Shown piece after piece: positions 46,951 to 56,669 of a stretch of DNA of 64,000 nt. The notes under the pieces are model-generated. The model ran no database searches. It was not told the DNA's origin and saw nothing but the letters and a program-made list of their open reading frames with translations. Positions within the stretch are counted from its first letter, which is position 1. The number at the start of each line of letters is the position of its first letter. This stretch comes from Polycyclovorans sp964425915 (GTDB lineage: Bacteria; Pseudomonadota; Gammaproteobacteria; Nevskiales; Nevskiaceae), in the NCBI GenBank assembly GCA_964425915.1, contig CAYROO010000002.1, positions 1 through 64,000 on the forward strand. Reading direction: 5' to 3'. The translations under genes were made by a program, and so were the position numbers.

Positions 46951-49050
46951 TCAGACGCCGCCCTCCATCAGCAGCAGCTGCACGGGCAGGTGCTCGCTGG
47001 CCTCGGGCCGGTGATAGTGACCCTCGGCATCCAGCAGCCAGGACTGGGCGGTATCGGCCAGATAGGCCTCCAGCTGGCCGATGATGCGATTGCGCAACCG
47101 CTTGTCCATCACCGGGAACGCCACTTCCACCCGGCGGAACAGGTTGCGCTCCATCCAATCCGCACTGGACAGCCACACCTCGGGCGTGCCGCCGTTGTGG
47201 AAGTAGCAGGCGCGATGGTGTTCGAGGAAGCGCCCGATGATGGACCGTACCCGGATGCGCTCCGAGAGCCCGGGCACGCCGGGGCGCAGCGAGCACATAC
47301 CGCGCACAATGAGGTCGACGTCAACGCCCGCCTGTGAGGCGGTGTAGAGCTTCTGGATGATCTCCGGCTCGACCAGCGCGTTCATCTTGGCGATCACCCG
47401 CGCCGGCTTGCCCGACTTGGCATTGGCGATTTCGCGCTCAATGCGCTCGTGCATCCCCTTGTTGAGGGTGAACGGTGACTGCAGCAGTCGGTTCAGCTTG
47501 ATCACCTTGCCGAGGCTGGTGAGCTGCAGGAACACCGCGTGCACGTCGCGGCACATGACCGGATCGGCGGTGAACAATCCGTAATCGGTGTAGAGGCGTG
47601 CGGTCTTGGGATGGTAGTTCCCCGTGCCCAGGTGGGCGTAGTAGCGCAGCCCGCCGGTGCCATCGCTGCCAGGCTCCTCGCGGCGCACCACCAGGCACAT
47701 CTTGGCGTGGGTCTTGTACCCGACCACGCCGTACACGACATGGGCGCCGACTTCCTGCAGGCGTTCAGCCAGATCGATGTTATCGGCCTCGTCGAAGCGC
47801 GCACGCAGCTCGATCACCACCGTGACTTCCTTGCCGTTGCGCGCGGCATCACACAGCGCATCCACCACCGGGCTCTTGGCCCCGGTGCGGTACAGCGTCT
47901 GCTTGATCGCCAGCACCTTGGGATCCTTGGCGGCCTGCCGCAGCAGGTCGATCACCGGCAGGAAGGCGTCGTAGGGATGATGCAGCAGGATGTCGCCGTC
48001 GCGGATGGCGGCAAAGAGATCGCCGGTCAGTGCCTTCGGCACCTTGGGGGTATGCGGGGAATACTTCAGCTCCGGCCGATCAATGAGGTCCGGAATGGCC
48101 ATCAGCCGGCTGAGGTTCACCGGCCCGTTCACCTGGTACACATCCGCGGCGCTCAGCTGCGTCTCGTCCATCAGGTACTGCCACATCGCCTCCGGGCAGT
48201 TGTGGGCCACCTCCAACCGTACCGTATCGCCCCACTGGCGCTGGCTGAGCTCGCCTTCCAGCGCTTCCAGCAGGTCCTCGGCGTCCTCCTCGTCGACCAG
48301 CAGATCGGCGTTGCGAGTCACCCGGAACTGGTAGCAGCCACTGGCCTCCATCCCCAGGAACAAGTCATCGACATAAGCGTGGATGACGCTGGACAGAAAC
48401 ACGAAGTCGTGCGGCCCGGTGCCCGGCACATTGCGCGGCAACTGGATCAACCGCGGCAATGCGCGCGGGGCCTGCACGATGGCAAAGCCGGTGTTGCGGC
48501 CGAAGGCGTCCTTGCCCGACAGCTGCACGATGAAGTTGAGCGACTTGTTGAGGATGCGCGGGAACGGGTGCGCGGGGTCCAGCCCGATCGGTGACAGCAC
48601 CGGCATCAGGTCGCTCTGGAAATAACTCTTGAGCCAGGCATCTTGCTCGGGGGTCCACTCCGAGCGCCGCAGAAAGCGTATCTGCGAGGCTTCCAGTGCC
48701 GGGATGATCTCGTCATTGAAGATCCGGTACTGCTCGGCCACCAGCGCGTGCGCCCGCTCGCTGATGGCCGCCAGGGCTTCCGCCGGGGTCATGCCATCGG
48801 GTGAGCGGGTGGTGGGGTTGAGCTCGGCCATCTGCTGCAGGCCGGCCACCCGGATCTCGAAGAACTCGTCGAGGTTGGAACTGGCAATGCAGAGGAACTT
48901 CAGCCGCTCCAGCAGCGGCACGCGCTCGTCGCGCGACTGCATCAGCACCCGCCGGTTGAACTCCAGCAAAGACAGTTCACGGTTGAGGTACAACTCGCTG
49001 GGCGCGCGGTCCACGATAGCGTTCTGGTGAATGATGGGATCGAACATCAT
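46951..49050 (-). CDS. ppk: Polyphosphate kinase 1
   Basis: This 699-residue enzyme builds polyphosphate from ATP. It starts LNRELSLLEFNRRVL and has all four family domains. The phospho-acceptor histidine is H448 in GYKTHAKMCLV, and a second conserved histidine lies in GRFLEHHRACYFHNGG. Two adjacent ATGs follow AGGAGGAGGC, so the start is 49050 or 49047. It converges on ppx. Confidence 0.96.
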   Translation of the reverse strand: MMFDPIIHQNAIVDRAPSELYLNRELSLLEFNRRVLMQSRDERVPLLERLKFLCIASSNLDEFFEIRVAGLQQMAELNPTTRSPDGMTPAEALAAISERAHALVAEQYRIFNDEIIPALEASQIRFLRRSEWTPEQDAWLKSYFQSDLMPVLSPIGLDPAHPFPRILNKSLNFIVQLSGKDAFGRNTGFAIVQAPRALPRLIQLPRNVPGTGPHDFVFLSSVIHAYVDDLFLGMEASGCYQFRVTRNADLLVDEEDAEDLLEALEGELSQRQWGDTVRLEVAHNCPEAMWQYLMDETQLSAADVYQVNGPVNLSRLMAIPDLIDRPELKYSPHTPKVPKALTGDLFAAIRDGDILLHHPYDAFLPVIDLLRQAAKDPKVLAIKQTLYRTGAKSPVVDALCDAARNGKEVTVVIELRARFDEADNIDLAERLQEVGAHVVYGVVGYKTHAKMCLVVRREEPGSDGTGGLRYYAHLGTGNYHPKTARLYTDYGLFTADPVMCRDVHAVFLQLTSLGKVIKLNRLLQSPFTLNKGMHERIEREIANAKSGKPARVIAKMNALVEPEIIQKLYTASQAGVDVDLIVRGMCSLRPGVPGLSERIRVRSIIGRFLEHHRACYFHNGGTPEVWLSSADWMERNLFRRVEVAFPVMDKRLRNRIIGQLEAYLADTAQSWLLDAEGHYHRPEASEHLPVQLLLMEGGV

Positions 49051-49092
49051 GCCTCCTCCTGGATGATGATTCGATGAATCCGCCCATCCCTG

Positions 49093-50427
49093 TCAAGCCG
49101 GTGGCCTGGCCTCCGGTACCGACAGATGGGTTTCCCGAAGCGCCTGGGTGCTGGTGGGGTTGCCGGTCACCAGGCGGTCGCCGATATGGCGGGTGAAGTA
49201 CTTCCAAGTCCACTGCACGAACACCCGCAGGCGCTGGGAACCATCGATCAGGGCGCGGATATGTACCAGCGCCCAGATGTACCAGGCCAGGATGCCGGTG
49301 GTGCGAAACGCGCGCAGGTCGCCTACCGCGCGGTTCATACCAATCACCGCCATGGTGCCCCAGTCGGCGTAGCGGAACGCCTTCGGCGCAGCCTGTCCCT
49401 TGGCACGGCGCTTGAGAACATGCGCGACATAGCGCCCCTGCTGAATCGCCGCCGGCGCCAGGCCGGGGACTTCCCTGCCGCGGGCATCGGTCATGCGCGC
49501 CAGATCCCCCAGCACGAAGATCTCGGGATGCCCAGGCAGCGAGCAATCGGCCTCCACCCGCACGCGGCCGCCACGGTCGAGCGCCACGCCGGTGCGGTCC
49601 GCCAGAATCCGTCCAAACAGGGAGGCGCGCACCCCGGCCGCCCAAAGCACGGTGCGGGCGCGGATGGACTCACGCTGATCGCCCTTGCGCACGCGCACGC
49701 CCTCGGCCGTCACATCCTCGACCAGCGTCTCGGTCATCACCGTCACCCCCAGCGCCTCCAGCTGGCGCCTGGCGGCGGACCGCAGCTTCTGGTCATACAG
49801 CGGCAAGACGTCGGCGGCACCCTCGACCAGCAGCACCCGCGCCTTTTCCGGATCGATGCGGCGGAAGTCCCGCACCATGGTCTTGTGGGCCAGCTCGCCG
49901 ATGGCACCGGCCAACTCGACGCCGGTGGGTCCAGCGCCGACGATCACAAAGGTGAGCAGCTCGGCCTGTGTCTGCGGGTCATCCGACAGCTCGGCGCGCT
50001 CGAAGGCGCCGAAGATCTTGCGACGCATTTCGATGGCATGTTCGGCCGTCTTCAGGCCGGGCGCGAAGGCCCGCCATTGATCATTGCCAAAGTAGTGGTG
50101 CTTGACTCCGGTGGCCACGATCAGGGTGTCGTAGGCGATCTCGCCGAACTCGTGTAACACCACCCGGCGCGTCGGGTCGATGTCATAGGCCGTGGCGGTC
50201 AGGCAGCGCACGTTGCGCGCCTTGCGCAACACCACGCGCTGCGGAATGGCGATGTCGCCGATGGTCAGCGAACCGGTGGCCACCTGGTACAGCAGGGGCT
50301 GGAACAGCTGGAAATTGCGCTTGTCGAGCAGGGTGACGTCGTATCCGCTGTTCCCGAGGTGCTTGGCGGCATGGAGGCCGGCGAATCCGCCGCCCACAAT
50401 GACGACACGATGGGAGGGAGTGGACAT
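49093..50427 (-). CDS. Type II NADH dehydrogenase-like oxidoreductase
   Basis: This 444-residue FAD/NAD(P) enzyme has the FAD motif VVIVGGGFAGLHAAK and the NADH motif FVIVGAGPTGVELAGAIG. A C-terminal amphipathic membrane-anchor tail (WYIWALVHIRALIDGSQRLRVF) matches NDH-2 and passes electrons to quinone without pumping protons. GGGAA six bases before ATG supports the start. It lies 42 bases before ppk on the same strand. Confidence 0.92.
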   Translation of the reverse strand: MSTPSHRVVIVGGGFAGLHAAKHLGNSGYDVTLLDKRNFQLFQPLLYQVATGSLTIGDIAIPQRVVLRKARNVRCLTATAYDIDPTRRVVLHEFGEIAYDTLIVATGVKHHYFGNDQWRAFAPGLKTAEHAIEMRRKIFGAFERAELSDDPQTQAELLTFVIVGAGPTGVELAGAIGELAHKTMVRDFRRIDPEKARVLLVEGAADVLPLYDQKLRSAARRQLEALGVTVMTETLVEDVTAEGVRVRKGDQRESIRARTVLWAAGVRASLFGRILADRTGVALDRGGRVRVEADCSLPGHPEIFVLGDLARMTDARGREVPGLAPAAIQQGRYVAHVLKRRAKGQAAPKAFRYADWGTMAVIGMNRAVGDLRAFRTTGILAWYIWALVHIRALIDGSQRLRVFVQWTWKYFTRHIGDRLVTGNPTSTQALRETHLSVPEARPPA

Positions 50428-50490
50428 GGACGTTCCCGTGGCAGTGCGATGTTGCAACGCAACAATTTACCACGCAGGGCGCGGCTTCGC

Positions 50491-51351
50491 TCAGCCGCGG
50501 ACCGACCGCCGGGCAGCAATCCGCCGCCACTGGAACACCCGCTGGGCGGTCTGCGTCACATCGTAGAGATACCAGGCATTCATCGAGCTGCCGACCAATG
50601 CGCCAAGTACCGGCAACACGCCGGCGGACTTGCGGCTGCCCAGGTGCAGGCCCACCCGCGACGCCAGTGTCTGCAGGCTGAATACGGTGGCTTCCTTGGC
50701 CATCTCGCGTTCGGCCACCCGCTCGATGCCGTCCCGCCAGGCATCGTCGACCACCCATTCACCATGCGCCAGCGCGGCCAGGGCGGACTGCTTTTCCTCC
50801 AGGCTGTTGGCCGAGGCCAGCGCGAAAATGCCGATGCCGAGGCGCTGACATTCCAGCGGCTCGATGCTGTCGCCGTAACACAGCCCGGTGCGGTGGATGC
50901 TGCGCAGCGCAAGCGTCAACAGCGCAGGAATGTCGAGCACCATGCCGGCAGCCCCGCCCAGGCCGAAGGCGGCGCCGCCAGCCCCAGCCATCACCATGGC
51001 GCGGCGGCGTACCTGCAGCGCCAAGGCATCGCTTTGCTGCAGTGGAAGCCCGCGCAGGTCATCGACCGTGGCGACACCCGCGCGCTTGAGAATGGCCTTC
51101 TCGTCGTTCAGCCGCAGCGCGAAGCGGTTGGCATGTTCCAGTGCCGCCCGCAGTGCCTCCACCGGCACCATCGACTGCACGACCTTGGCGACTTTGCCCG
51201 AGGGCTTGGCCAACAAGCGCGTGCCCCAGCTCGGCGGCGCCACGCGCCAACGCTCAAAGTCGGCCAGCACTTCGGCCTCATAGGGATCATCGCGGGCGAT
51301 CACCGCCAGCGGTGGGGCTTCAACGGGTGGCAGGGGCAGATCGTGCGGCAT
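50491..51351 (-). CDS. EcsC family protein
   Basis: This 286-residue protein has a glycine-rich hydrophobic core (GAGGAAFGLGGAAGMVLDIP) and a C-terminal hydrophobic helix (LPVLGALVGSSMNAWYLYDV), as in EcsC relatives. The role is unclear. It is divergent from the NRDE gene, 59 bases apart. Confidence 0.8.
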   Translation of the reverse strand: MPHDLPLPPVEAPPLAVIARDDPYEAEVLADFERWRVAPPSWGTRLLAKPSGKVAKVVQSMVPVEALRAALEHANRFALRLNDEKAILKRAGVATVDDLRGLPLQQSDALALQVRRRAMVMAGAGGAAFGLGGAAGMVLDIPALLTLALRSIHRTGLCYGDSIEPLECQRLGIGIFALASANSLEEKQSALAALAHGEWVVDDAWRDGIERVAEREMAKEATVFSLQTLASRVGLHLGSRKSAGVLPVLGALVGSSMNAWYLYDVTQTAQRVFQWRRIAARRSVRG

Positions 51352-51410
51352 GGCCCCAGTGTACCTGTCTGCCGATTGACAGCCGCGAAGGCGCAGACCA
51401 GTCTCCCGCC

Positions 51411-52172
51411 ATGTGCCTGATCGCCTGCGCCTGGCGCGCCCACCCCGACCACGAACTGCTGCTGGCAGCCAATCGCGACGAGTTCCATGCGCGCCCCACC
51501 ACGGCGGCCGCGCTCTGGGTAGATGCCCCCGGTGTCGCCGGCGGCCGCGACGGCTTGCAGGGTGGGAGCTGGCTGGCAGTATCCGGTCGCCGCCGCCTGG
51601 CCGCTGTCACCAACGTGCGCCGCATGGAACCCCCCGATCCGCGGGCGCCATCGCGCGGCGCGCTGGTGGCCGACTTCGTACGCGGAGACATCCCCGCCCT
51701 CGCGCACGCCGAAGCCCTGGCCGTCGATGCCAACCGCTACGCTGGCTTCAACCTGTTGCTGTGGGATGGCGACGCCCTGGTCTACCTGAGCAATCGCCCG
51801 ACCGTGGTGCTGCAATCGCTTGCGCCTGGCATCCACGCCGTATCCAACGCCCAGCTCGATACCCCCTGGCCCAAGCTGCAGCGCCTGCGCCGCCAGATGG
51901 CGACGGTCTGTGACACCGGTGCCGCGCCAGAGCTGCTGTGGTCGTCGCTGGCGGACACCGAGGCGGTCGACGACGCCGAGCTGCCCGACACCGGTGTCGG
52001 CCGCGATACCGAACGCTTTCTGGCGCCGCCGTTCATCCGCGGCCGCGACTACGGCACCCGTGCCAGCACCCTGATCCAGGTGCAGGGCCCACGGCTGCAA
52101 CTGGACGAGCGCCGCTTCGGTCCAGACGGAGCGCCGGCTGGGCACAGCCGCGTGCACCTGCCGGCCCCGTGA
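51411..52172 (+). CDS. NRDE family protein (TANGO2-like)
   Basis: This 253-residue protein begins MCLIACAWRAHPDHELLLAA and is named for its NRDE motif; the N-terminal cysteine after Met could act as an N-terminal nucleophile. The relation to eukaryotic TANGO2 is established, the function is not. It is coupled to ogt through a GTGA overlap. Confidence 0.9.
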   Translation: MCLIACAWRAHPDHELLLAANRDEFHARPTTAAALWVDAPGVAGGRDGLQGGSWLAVSGRRRLAAVTNVRRMEPPDPRAPSRGALVADFVRGDIPALAHAEALAVDANRYAGFNLLLWDGDALVYLSNRPTVVLQSLAPGIHAVSNAQLDTPWPKLQRLRRQMATVCDTGAAPELLWSSLADTEAVDDAELPDTGVGRDTERFLAPPFIRGRDYGTRASTLIQVQGPRLQLDERRFGPDGAPAGHSRVHLPAP

Positions 52173-52663
52173 ACGGTCACCGCGCGCAGCACTACGACAG
52201 CCCGCTGGGCCGTCTCGGCGCCATCGCCACCGCGGCCGGACTGCAACGGCTGCACTTCGATCCCAAACCCCTGCCCGCCGATACCGCCCCCGGCACCGAC
52301 CCGGCGGCGGATCATCTGCAGCAGTTGGGCCAGGAGCTGTCGGCCTACTTCGGCGGACGCTTGCAACGCTTCACGGTGCCCCTGGCGCCGCAGGGCTCCC
52401 CGTTCCAGCAGCGAGTGTGGGGCCTGCTACAGCAGATTCCCTATGGCGAGACCCGTACCTACGGCGAGCTGGCCGGTCAGCTAGGACAGCCGGGCGCGGC
52501 ACGGGCCGTGGGGCTCGCCAACGGCCAGAACCCGCTGGCCATCCTCTGCCCCTGTCATCGGGTGATCAGCCCGGGCGGCAAACTCACCGGCTACGCGGGT
52601 GGCCTACACCGCAAACGCGCGCTGCTGGAGTTGGAAGGCGCGTTGCCACGCAGCCTGTTCTGA
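52169..52663 (+). CDS. ogt: Methylated-DNA-[protein]-cysteine S-methyltransferase
   Basis: This 164-residue suicidal repair protein takes alkyl groups from O6-alkylguanine. It has the helix-turn-helix segment IPYGETRTYGELAGQLGQPG, an arginine finger region and the acceptor cysteine in PCHRV. The GTG start overlaps the NRDE stop by four bases. Ada-type N-terminal domains are absent, so it is the constitutive Ogt type. Confidence 0.93.
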   Translation: MNGHRAQHYDSPLGRLGAIATAAGLQRLHFDPKPLPADTAPGTDPAADHLQQLGQELSAYFGGRLQRFTVPLAPQGSPFQQRVWGLLQQIPYGETRTYGELAGQLGQPGAARAVGLANGQNPLAILCPCHRVISPGGKLTGYAGGLHRKRALLELEGALPRSLF

Positions 52664-52670
52664 CCCGGGC

Positions 52671-53429
52671 TCAACTGATCCGCAGGCCGCCATCCACCGG
52701 CAGCACAGCGCCGGTCATGTAGGCCGCCTCCGCGGACAGCAGGAACTGCACGGCGCGGGCAATTTCCACCGCCCCGCCCAGCCGTTGCAGCGGGATGCGT
52801 GCGGCCTCCGCCGCCTTCTCATCGGCATCCAGCGCCGGGTTGACCGCCCAGATCATGTGGCCGGGCGCGACGCCGTTGACCCGCACCCGCGGCGCCAGTT
52901 CCAGCGCCAGCGCTTCAGTGAGGGTCCACAGCCCGGCCTTCGCCGCCAGATAGGGGGCGAACCCGGCGCGCGGCCGCCGCGCATGGACATCGATAATGTT
53001 GACGATGGCGTTCAGCTCATCAAAGGCGGCACAGGCCTGGGCCAGAAACAGTGGTGCCCGCAGATTGCTGCCCAGCAGATCCTCAAACTGGGTCGGCGTC
53101 ACCGTCGCCAGCGGCGTGCGGAAATAACTCGACGCATTGTTGACCAGCGCATCCAGACGCCCCCAGCGGGCGCGCGCTGCCTGCGCCAGCGGCGCCAGCG
53201 CATCGATCTGTTGCAGGTCAGCGGCCATCACCGTGGCGCTGTCGGCGCGCTGCGCATTGAGGCGGTCCGCCAGCACCTCCGCCGCGTCGCGCGAGCGGCG
53301 GCAATGCAGCACCACGCGCCAGCCGGCGCCGTGCAGCGTTTCGGCAATGGCGGCGCCGATGCGCACTGCGGCGCCGGTCACCAGCACCACCGGCGCGTCG
53401 TCTGCGGTTACCGTATCGCGTGTTGTCAT
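52671..53429 (-). CDS. Pteridine reductase (SDR family)
   Basis: This 252-residue NADPH-dependent reductase has a TGAAVRIGAAIA cofactor loop and the NNASSYFRTPL and Y-x3-K (YLAAK) motifs. This is the PTR1/FolM-like set that reduces pterins and dihydrofolate analogues. It is convergent with ogt, seven bases apart, and divergent from uppP, 24 bases away. Confidence 0.88.
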   Translation of the reverse strand: MTTRDTVTADDAPVVLVTGAAVRIGAAIAETLHGAGWRVVLHCRRSRDAAEVLADRLNAQRADSATVMAADLQQIDALAPLAQAARARWGRLDALVNNASSYFRTPLATVTPTQFEDLLGSNLRAPLFLAQACAAFDELNAIVNIIDVHARRPRAGFAPYLAAKAGLWTLTEALALELAPRVRVNGVAPGHMIWAVNPALDADEKAAEAARIPLQRLGGAVEIARAVQFLLSAEAAYMTGAVLPVDGGLRIS

Positions 53430-53453
53430 CACGCCAGCATACCGAGAACCGAT

Positions 53454-54251
53454 GTGAACGAATGGCTGTCCGCCCTCCTGCTGGGCGTGATCGAAGGCTT
53501 GACCGAGTTTCTGCCGATCTCCTCCACCGGCCACCTGCTGATTGCGCAGGAGTGGCTGGGGCGGCGCTCCGACCTGTTCAACGTGGCCATCCAGGCGGGC
53601 GCCATCGCGGCCGTCTGCCTGGTTTACCGTGGCCGCATCTCACAGCTTCTGGGCGGCTGGCAGGTGCCTGAGCACCGACGCTACGCGCTGCAGATTGCCG
53701 CCGCCTTTGGCATCACCGCCGTGCTCGGGCTGGCGGTGAAGCTGGCGGGCGCGGAGCTGCCGGAGACGGTGACCCCCATTGCCGTGGCCCTGATTCTCGG
53801 CGGCTTGGGCATCTTTGCGGTGGAGGCCTGGGCGCGGCATCAGCCGACGCGCGAGACCGTCACCTGGACGGTGGTGATCGCCGTCGGCGTGGCGCAGATC
53901 ATCGCCGGGGTATTCCCTGGCACCTCACGTTCTGCTGCGGCCATCTTCGCCGCCATGCTGGCGGGCCTGACCGCGCGCCCGCGTGCCGCCGAGTTCGCGT
54001 TTCTGGTCGGCATTCCCACCATGTTCGCCGCCACCGGGTTCGAGCTGTTGAAGGTATTACTGGATGCCGAAGCGGTGGCCCGCGAATCCTGGGGGCAACT
54101 GGCGCTGGCGTTCGTGGTCTCGGCGGTGACCGGCTTCATTGCGGTGCGCTGGCTGCTCGGCTACATCGCCGGCCACAGCTTCGTGCCTTTCGGCTGGTAC
54201 CGCATCGTCCTTGGCCTGACCCTGCTGTGGGTGCTGCCCAGCGGCGACTGA
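53454..54251 (+). CDS. uppP: Undecaprenyl-diphosphatase
   Basis: This 265-residue inner-membrane enzyme recycles undecaprenyl pyrophosphate for cell-wall synthesis. Its active-site motifs are EGLTEFLPISSTGH and PGTSRSAA. About eight hydrophobic helices follow the family pattern. The GTG at 53454 lies next to an out-of-frame ATG at 53452. It is convergent with priA, six bases apart. Confidence 0.95.
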   Translation: MNEWLSALLLGVIEGLTEFLPISSTGHLLIAQEWLGRRSDLFNVAIQAGAIAAVCLVYRGRISQLLGGWQVPEHRRYALQIAAAFGITAVLGLAVKLAGAELPETVTPIAVALILGGLGIFAVEAWARHQPTRETVTWTVVIAVGVAQIIAGVFPGTSRSAAAIFAAMLAGLTARPRAAEFAFLVGIPTMFAATGFELLKVLLDAEAVARESWGQLALAFVVSAVTGFIAVRWLLGYIAGHSFVPFGWYRIVLGLTLLWVLPSGD

Positions 54252-54257
54252 GCCCGG

Positions 54258-56393
54258 TCAGAAGGTGTCGTAGGGGTCGATATCCAGCGACCAGCGCACG
54301 CGCCGCGCTTCGCGCAAGCCAGCCAGGCGCAGCACCCAGGGGCCCAGACACTGGTGCAGGCGGCTGCGCGGTTTGCCCTGCAACAGCAGCTGCGCGCGCG
54401 CGCGGCCGGCGCGACGCTCCATGCCTGCCATCATCGGCGGGCCCACCTCCACGCCCGGCAGCACGGGCAGCAACGCCCGCGCCGCCTGCAGGAAGGTCAT
54501 CGCATCCTCGGCGGCCAGTGCGTCGGCGCGCAGCAGCGCCATGTGGCTGAACGGCGGCAGATCCATCAGCGCGCGCTCCGCCAGGACCGCCTCGGCGAGC
54601 CCGTCGTAGCCGTCCCGGACCAGCACCTGCAACAGCGGATGCTCGGGTTCATGGGTCTGCAGCAGCACCCGCGCCGGCTGGCCACTGCGACCGGCGCGGC
54701 CCGCCACCTGGGTCACCAGCGCGCCCATGCGCTCGATGGCGCGAAAGTCGCTGCCGTACAGCGCTTGGTCCGCGGAGACGATGCCCACCAGATCGAGCCG
54801 CGGAAAGTCGTGACCCTTGGCCAGCATCTGGGTGCCAACCACCAGCCGCACCGCACCGCTGTGGAGGTCGGACAGCAGCTGCGCCAGGGCACGCGGACCC
54901 CGGGCGCGGTCAGCGTCGAGCCTGGCCACCCGCTCCCCCGGATAGCGCTGCGCAAGGGCCGCCTCGATACGCTCGGTGCCCTGCCCCACTGGCACCAGAT
55001 CGCGCTGGCCGCAGGACGGACAGTGGCGCGGCACCGGCATCTGGTGGCCGCAATGGTGGCACTGCAGGCGCGCGGCACCCCGGTGCAGGGTGAGGTGGGC
55101 ATCGCAGGACGGACAGGGCGCGCTCCAGCCGCAGTGGTGGCACATCAGCACCGGCGCAAAGCCACGGCGATTGAGGAACAGCAGGGCCTGGCCCTCGCCG
55201 GCCATGCAGTCGTCCAGGGCCCGCAGCAGCGGTGGTGACAGACCGTCCACCAGCGGTTGCTGGCGCAGGTCGAGCAGCTCCACCGGCGGCGGCGGCACGG
55301 CGTGCACGCGATCGCGCAGCCGAAGATGGCGGTAGCGGCCCTGCTGCACGTTGTGCAGCGACTCCAGCGAGGGCGTTGCGCTGCCGAGCAGCACCGGACA
55401 CCGCAGGCGGGCCGCGCGATAGCAGGCGACATCACGCGCCGAATAGCGAAACCCCTCATGCTGCTTGAACGACAGGTCGTGTTCCTCGTCCACCACCAGC
55501 AGACCCAAACGTTCGAACGGCAGCCACACCGCCGAGCGGGTCCCCACCACCACCCGCGCGTGACCTTGTCGCGCGCGCTGCCAGGTCTCGGCGCGCTGGG
55601 CATCGCTCATGCCGGAATGGAACGCCGCCACGGTGTCCCCGAAGCGCTCGGTGAACCGGGCCGTGATCTGCGGCGTCAGCCCGATCTCCGGGACCAGCAC
55701 CAGGGCCTGATGGCCGCGCGCCAGCGCTGCGGCGGCTGCGCGCAGGTAGAGCTCGGTCTTGCCGCTTCCGGTCACCCCCTGCAACAGGGTCACGCCCTCT
55801 GCGGCGGGGTCGAACTGTTCCCAGGCCGCCTGCTGAGCCGCGGTCAGCGCCGGCCCGGTCACCTCCGGCACCTGGGGCGGGCGGTCCACCGCAATGATCC
55901 AGCCTTCGGCCTCGGCACGCGCGCGCGCCGCCGCAGGCTGGGCCGGCTGGCCGGCCGCCACCGCCGTCAACAGCGCCCGTTGTGCCCGGTTGCGAGCCGG
56001 CAACGTGGCCAGCGCAGCGGTGCCGGCCGATGTGAGCGTCCACCGCCGGGGCGGCTGCCAGTCTGCCGCCGCGCCGCCGCGCAGCCCCGGCGGCAGCGCC
56101 GTCATCACCACCTCGCCCAGCGGATGCTGGTAGTAGCCGGCGGCCCAGCGCAGCAGCTGTAGCGTCTCCGGCGGCAGTAGCGGCCCGTCATCAAGCACCG
56201 CGCTGATCGGCCGCAAAGTGTCGGGCCCCGGGGCCAGCGGCAACGGCGCCGCCATCACCACGCCGACCACGCTGCGTCGCCCCAACGGCACCCGCACCCG
56301 TGCACCCGCAACCGGCGGTCGGCCGGCTGCGACCGCATAGTCCAGTGTCTTGTAGAGCGGCGCGGGCACCGCAACCGCTACCTGCAGGGTCAT
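54258..56393 (-). CDS. priA: Primosomal replication protein N' (PriA helicase)
   Basis: This 711-residue DNA helicase restarts stalled forks. It has a DNA-binding domain (residues 1-110), Walker A GVTGSGKTE, the DEEH box and two zinc sites in CHHCGWSAPCPSCDAHL and CHHCGHQMPVPRHCPSCG. Helicase motif TQMLAKGHDFPRLDLVG is intact. In contrast to DnaG in this window, all its zinc cysteines are kept. Confidence 0.96.
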   Translation of the reverse strand: MTLQVAVAVPAPLYKTLDYAVAAGRPPVAGARVRVPLGRRSVVGVVMAAPLPLAPGPDTLRPISAVLDDGPLLPPETLQLLRWAAGYYQHPLGEVVMTALPPGLRGGAAADWQPPRRWTLTSAGTAALATLPARNRAQRALLTAVAAGQPAQPAAARARAEAEGWIIAVDRPPQVPEVTGPALTAAQQAAWEQFDPAAEGVTLLQGVTGSGKTELYLRAAAAALARGHQALVLVPEIGLTPQITARFTERFGDTVAAFHSGMSDAQRAETWQRARQGHARVVVGTRSAVWLPFERLGLLVVDEEHDLSFKQHEGFRYSARDVACYRAARLRCPVLLGSATPSLESLHNVQQGRYRHLRLRDRVHAVPPPPVELLDLRQQPLVDGLSPPLLRALDDCMAGEGQALLFLNRRGFAPVLMCHHCGWSAPCPSCDAHLTLHRGAARLQCHHCGHQMPVPRHCPSCGQRDLVPVGQGTERIEAALAQRYPGERVARLDADRARGPRALAQLLSDLHSGAVRLVVGTQMLAKGHDFPRLDLVGIVSADQALYGSDFRAIERMGALVTQVAGRAGRSGQPARVLLQTHEPEHPLLQVLVRDGYDGLAEAVLAERALMDLPPFSHMALLRADALAAEDAMTFLQAARALLPVLPGVEVGPPMMAGMERRAGRARAQLLLQGKPRSRLHQCLGPWVLRLAGLREARRVRWSLDIDPYDTF

Positions 56394-56669
56394 CTAGGCC
56401 TGTGGATAACTATGTGAATGAATTCGCGGCCACCGCAGCGCCCCCGGGAGCGCGGTGTTGCACTGCAGCGTAAGTGAAAATGCCAAATTTCTATAATTCC
56501 TTATAAATCAGTTTTTTGCACCAATATTTCACTCATGTGACTTGATCGTCACTTGACGCCGCACCGATCCGACGATCCAGCCCCCGATGTGCATAACCGG
56601 ACGCAGGGCGCACTGCGATGGTGCGCGTGATGGCCTGATTGGACCGCTTCAGCAGGCCCGCGAAGCCAG
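56394..56669. other. AT-rich intergenic region upstream of priA
   Basis: This 276-base interval has an AT-rich core (56480-56540). On the minus strand it contains TTATAA and TATAG-like boxes that could serve priA. A TATAAT also occurs on the plus strand at 56492, with no gene downstream. The short direct repeat of GTCACTTGA-type sequence near 56541-56556 could bind a regulator. No coding sequence is seen. Confidence 0.4.
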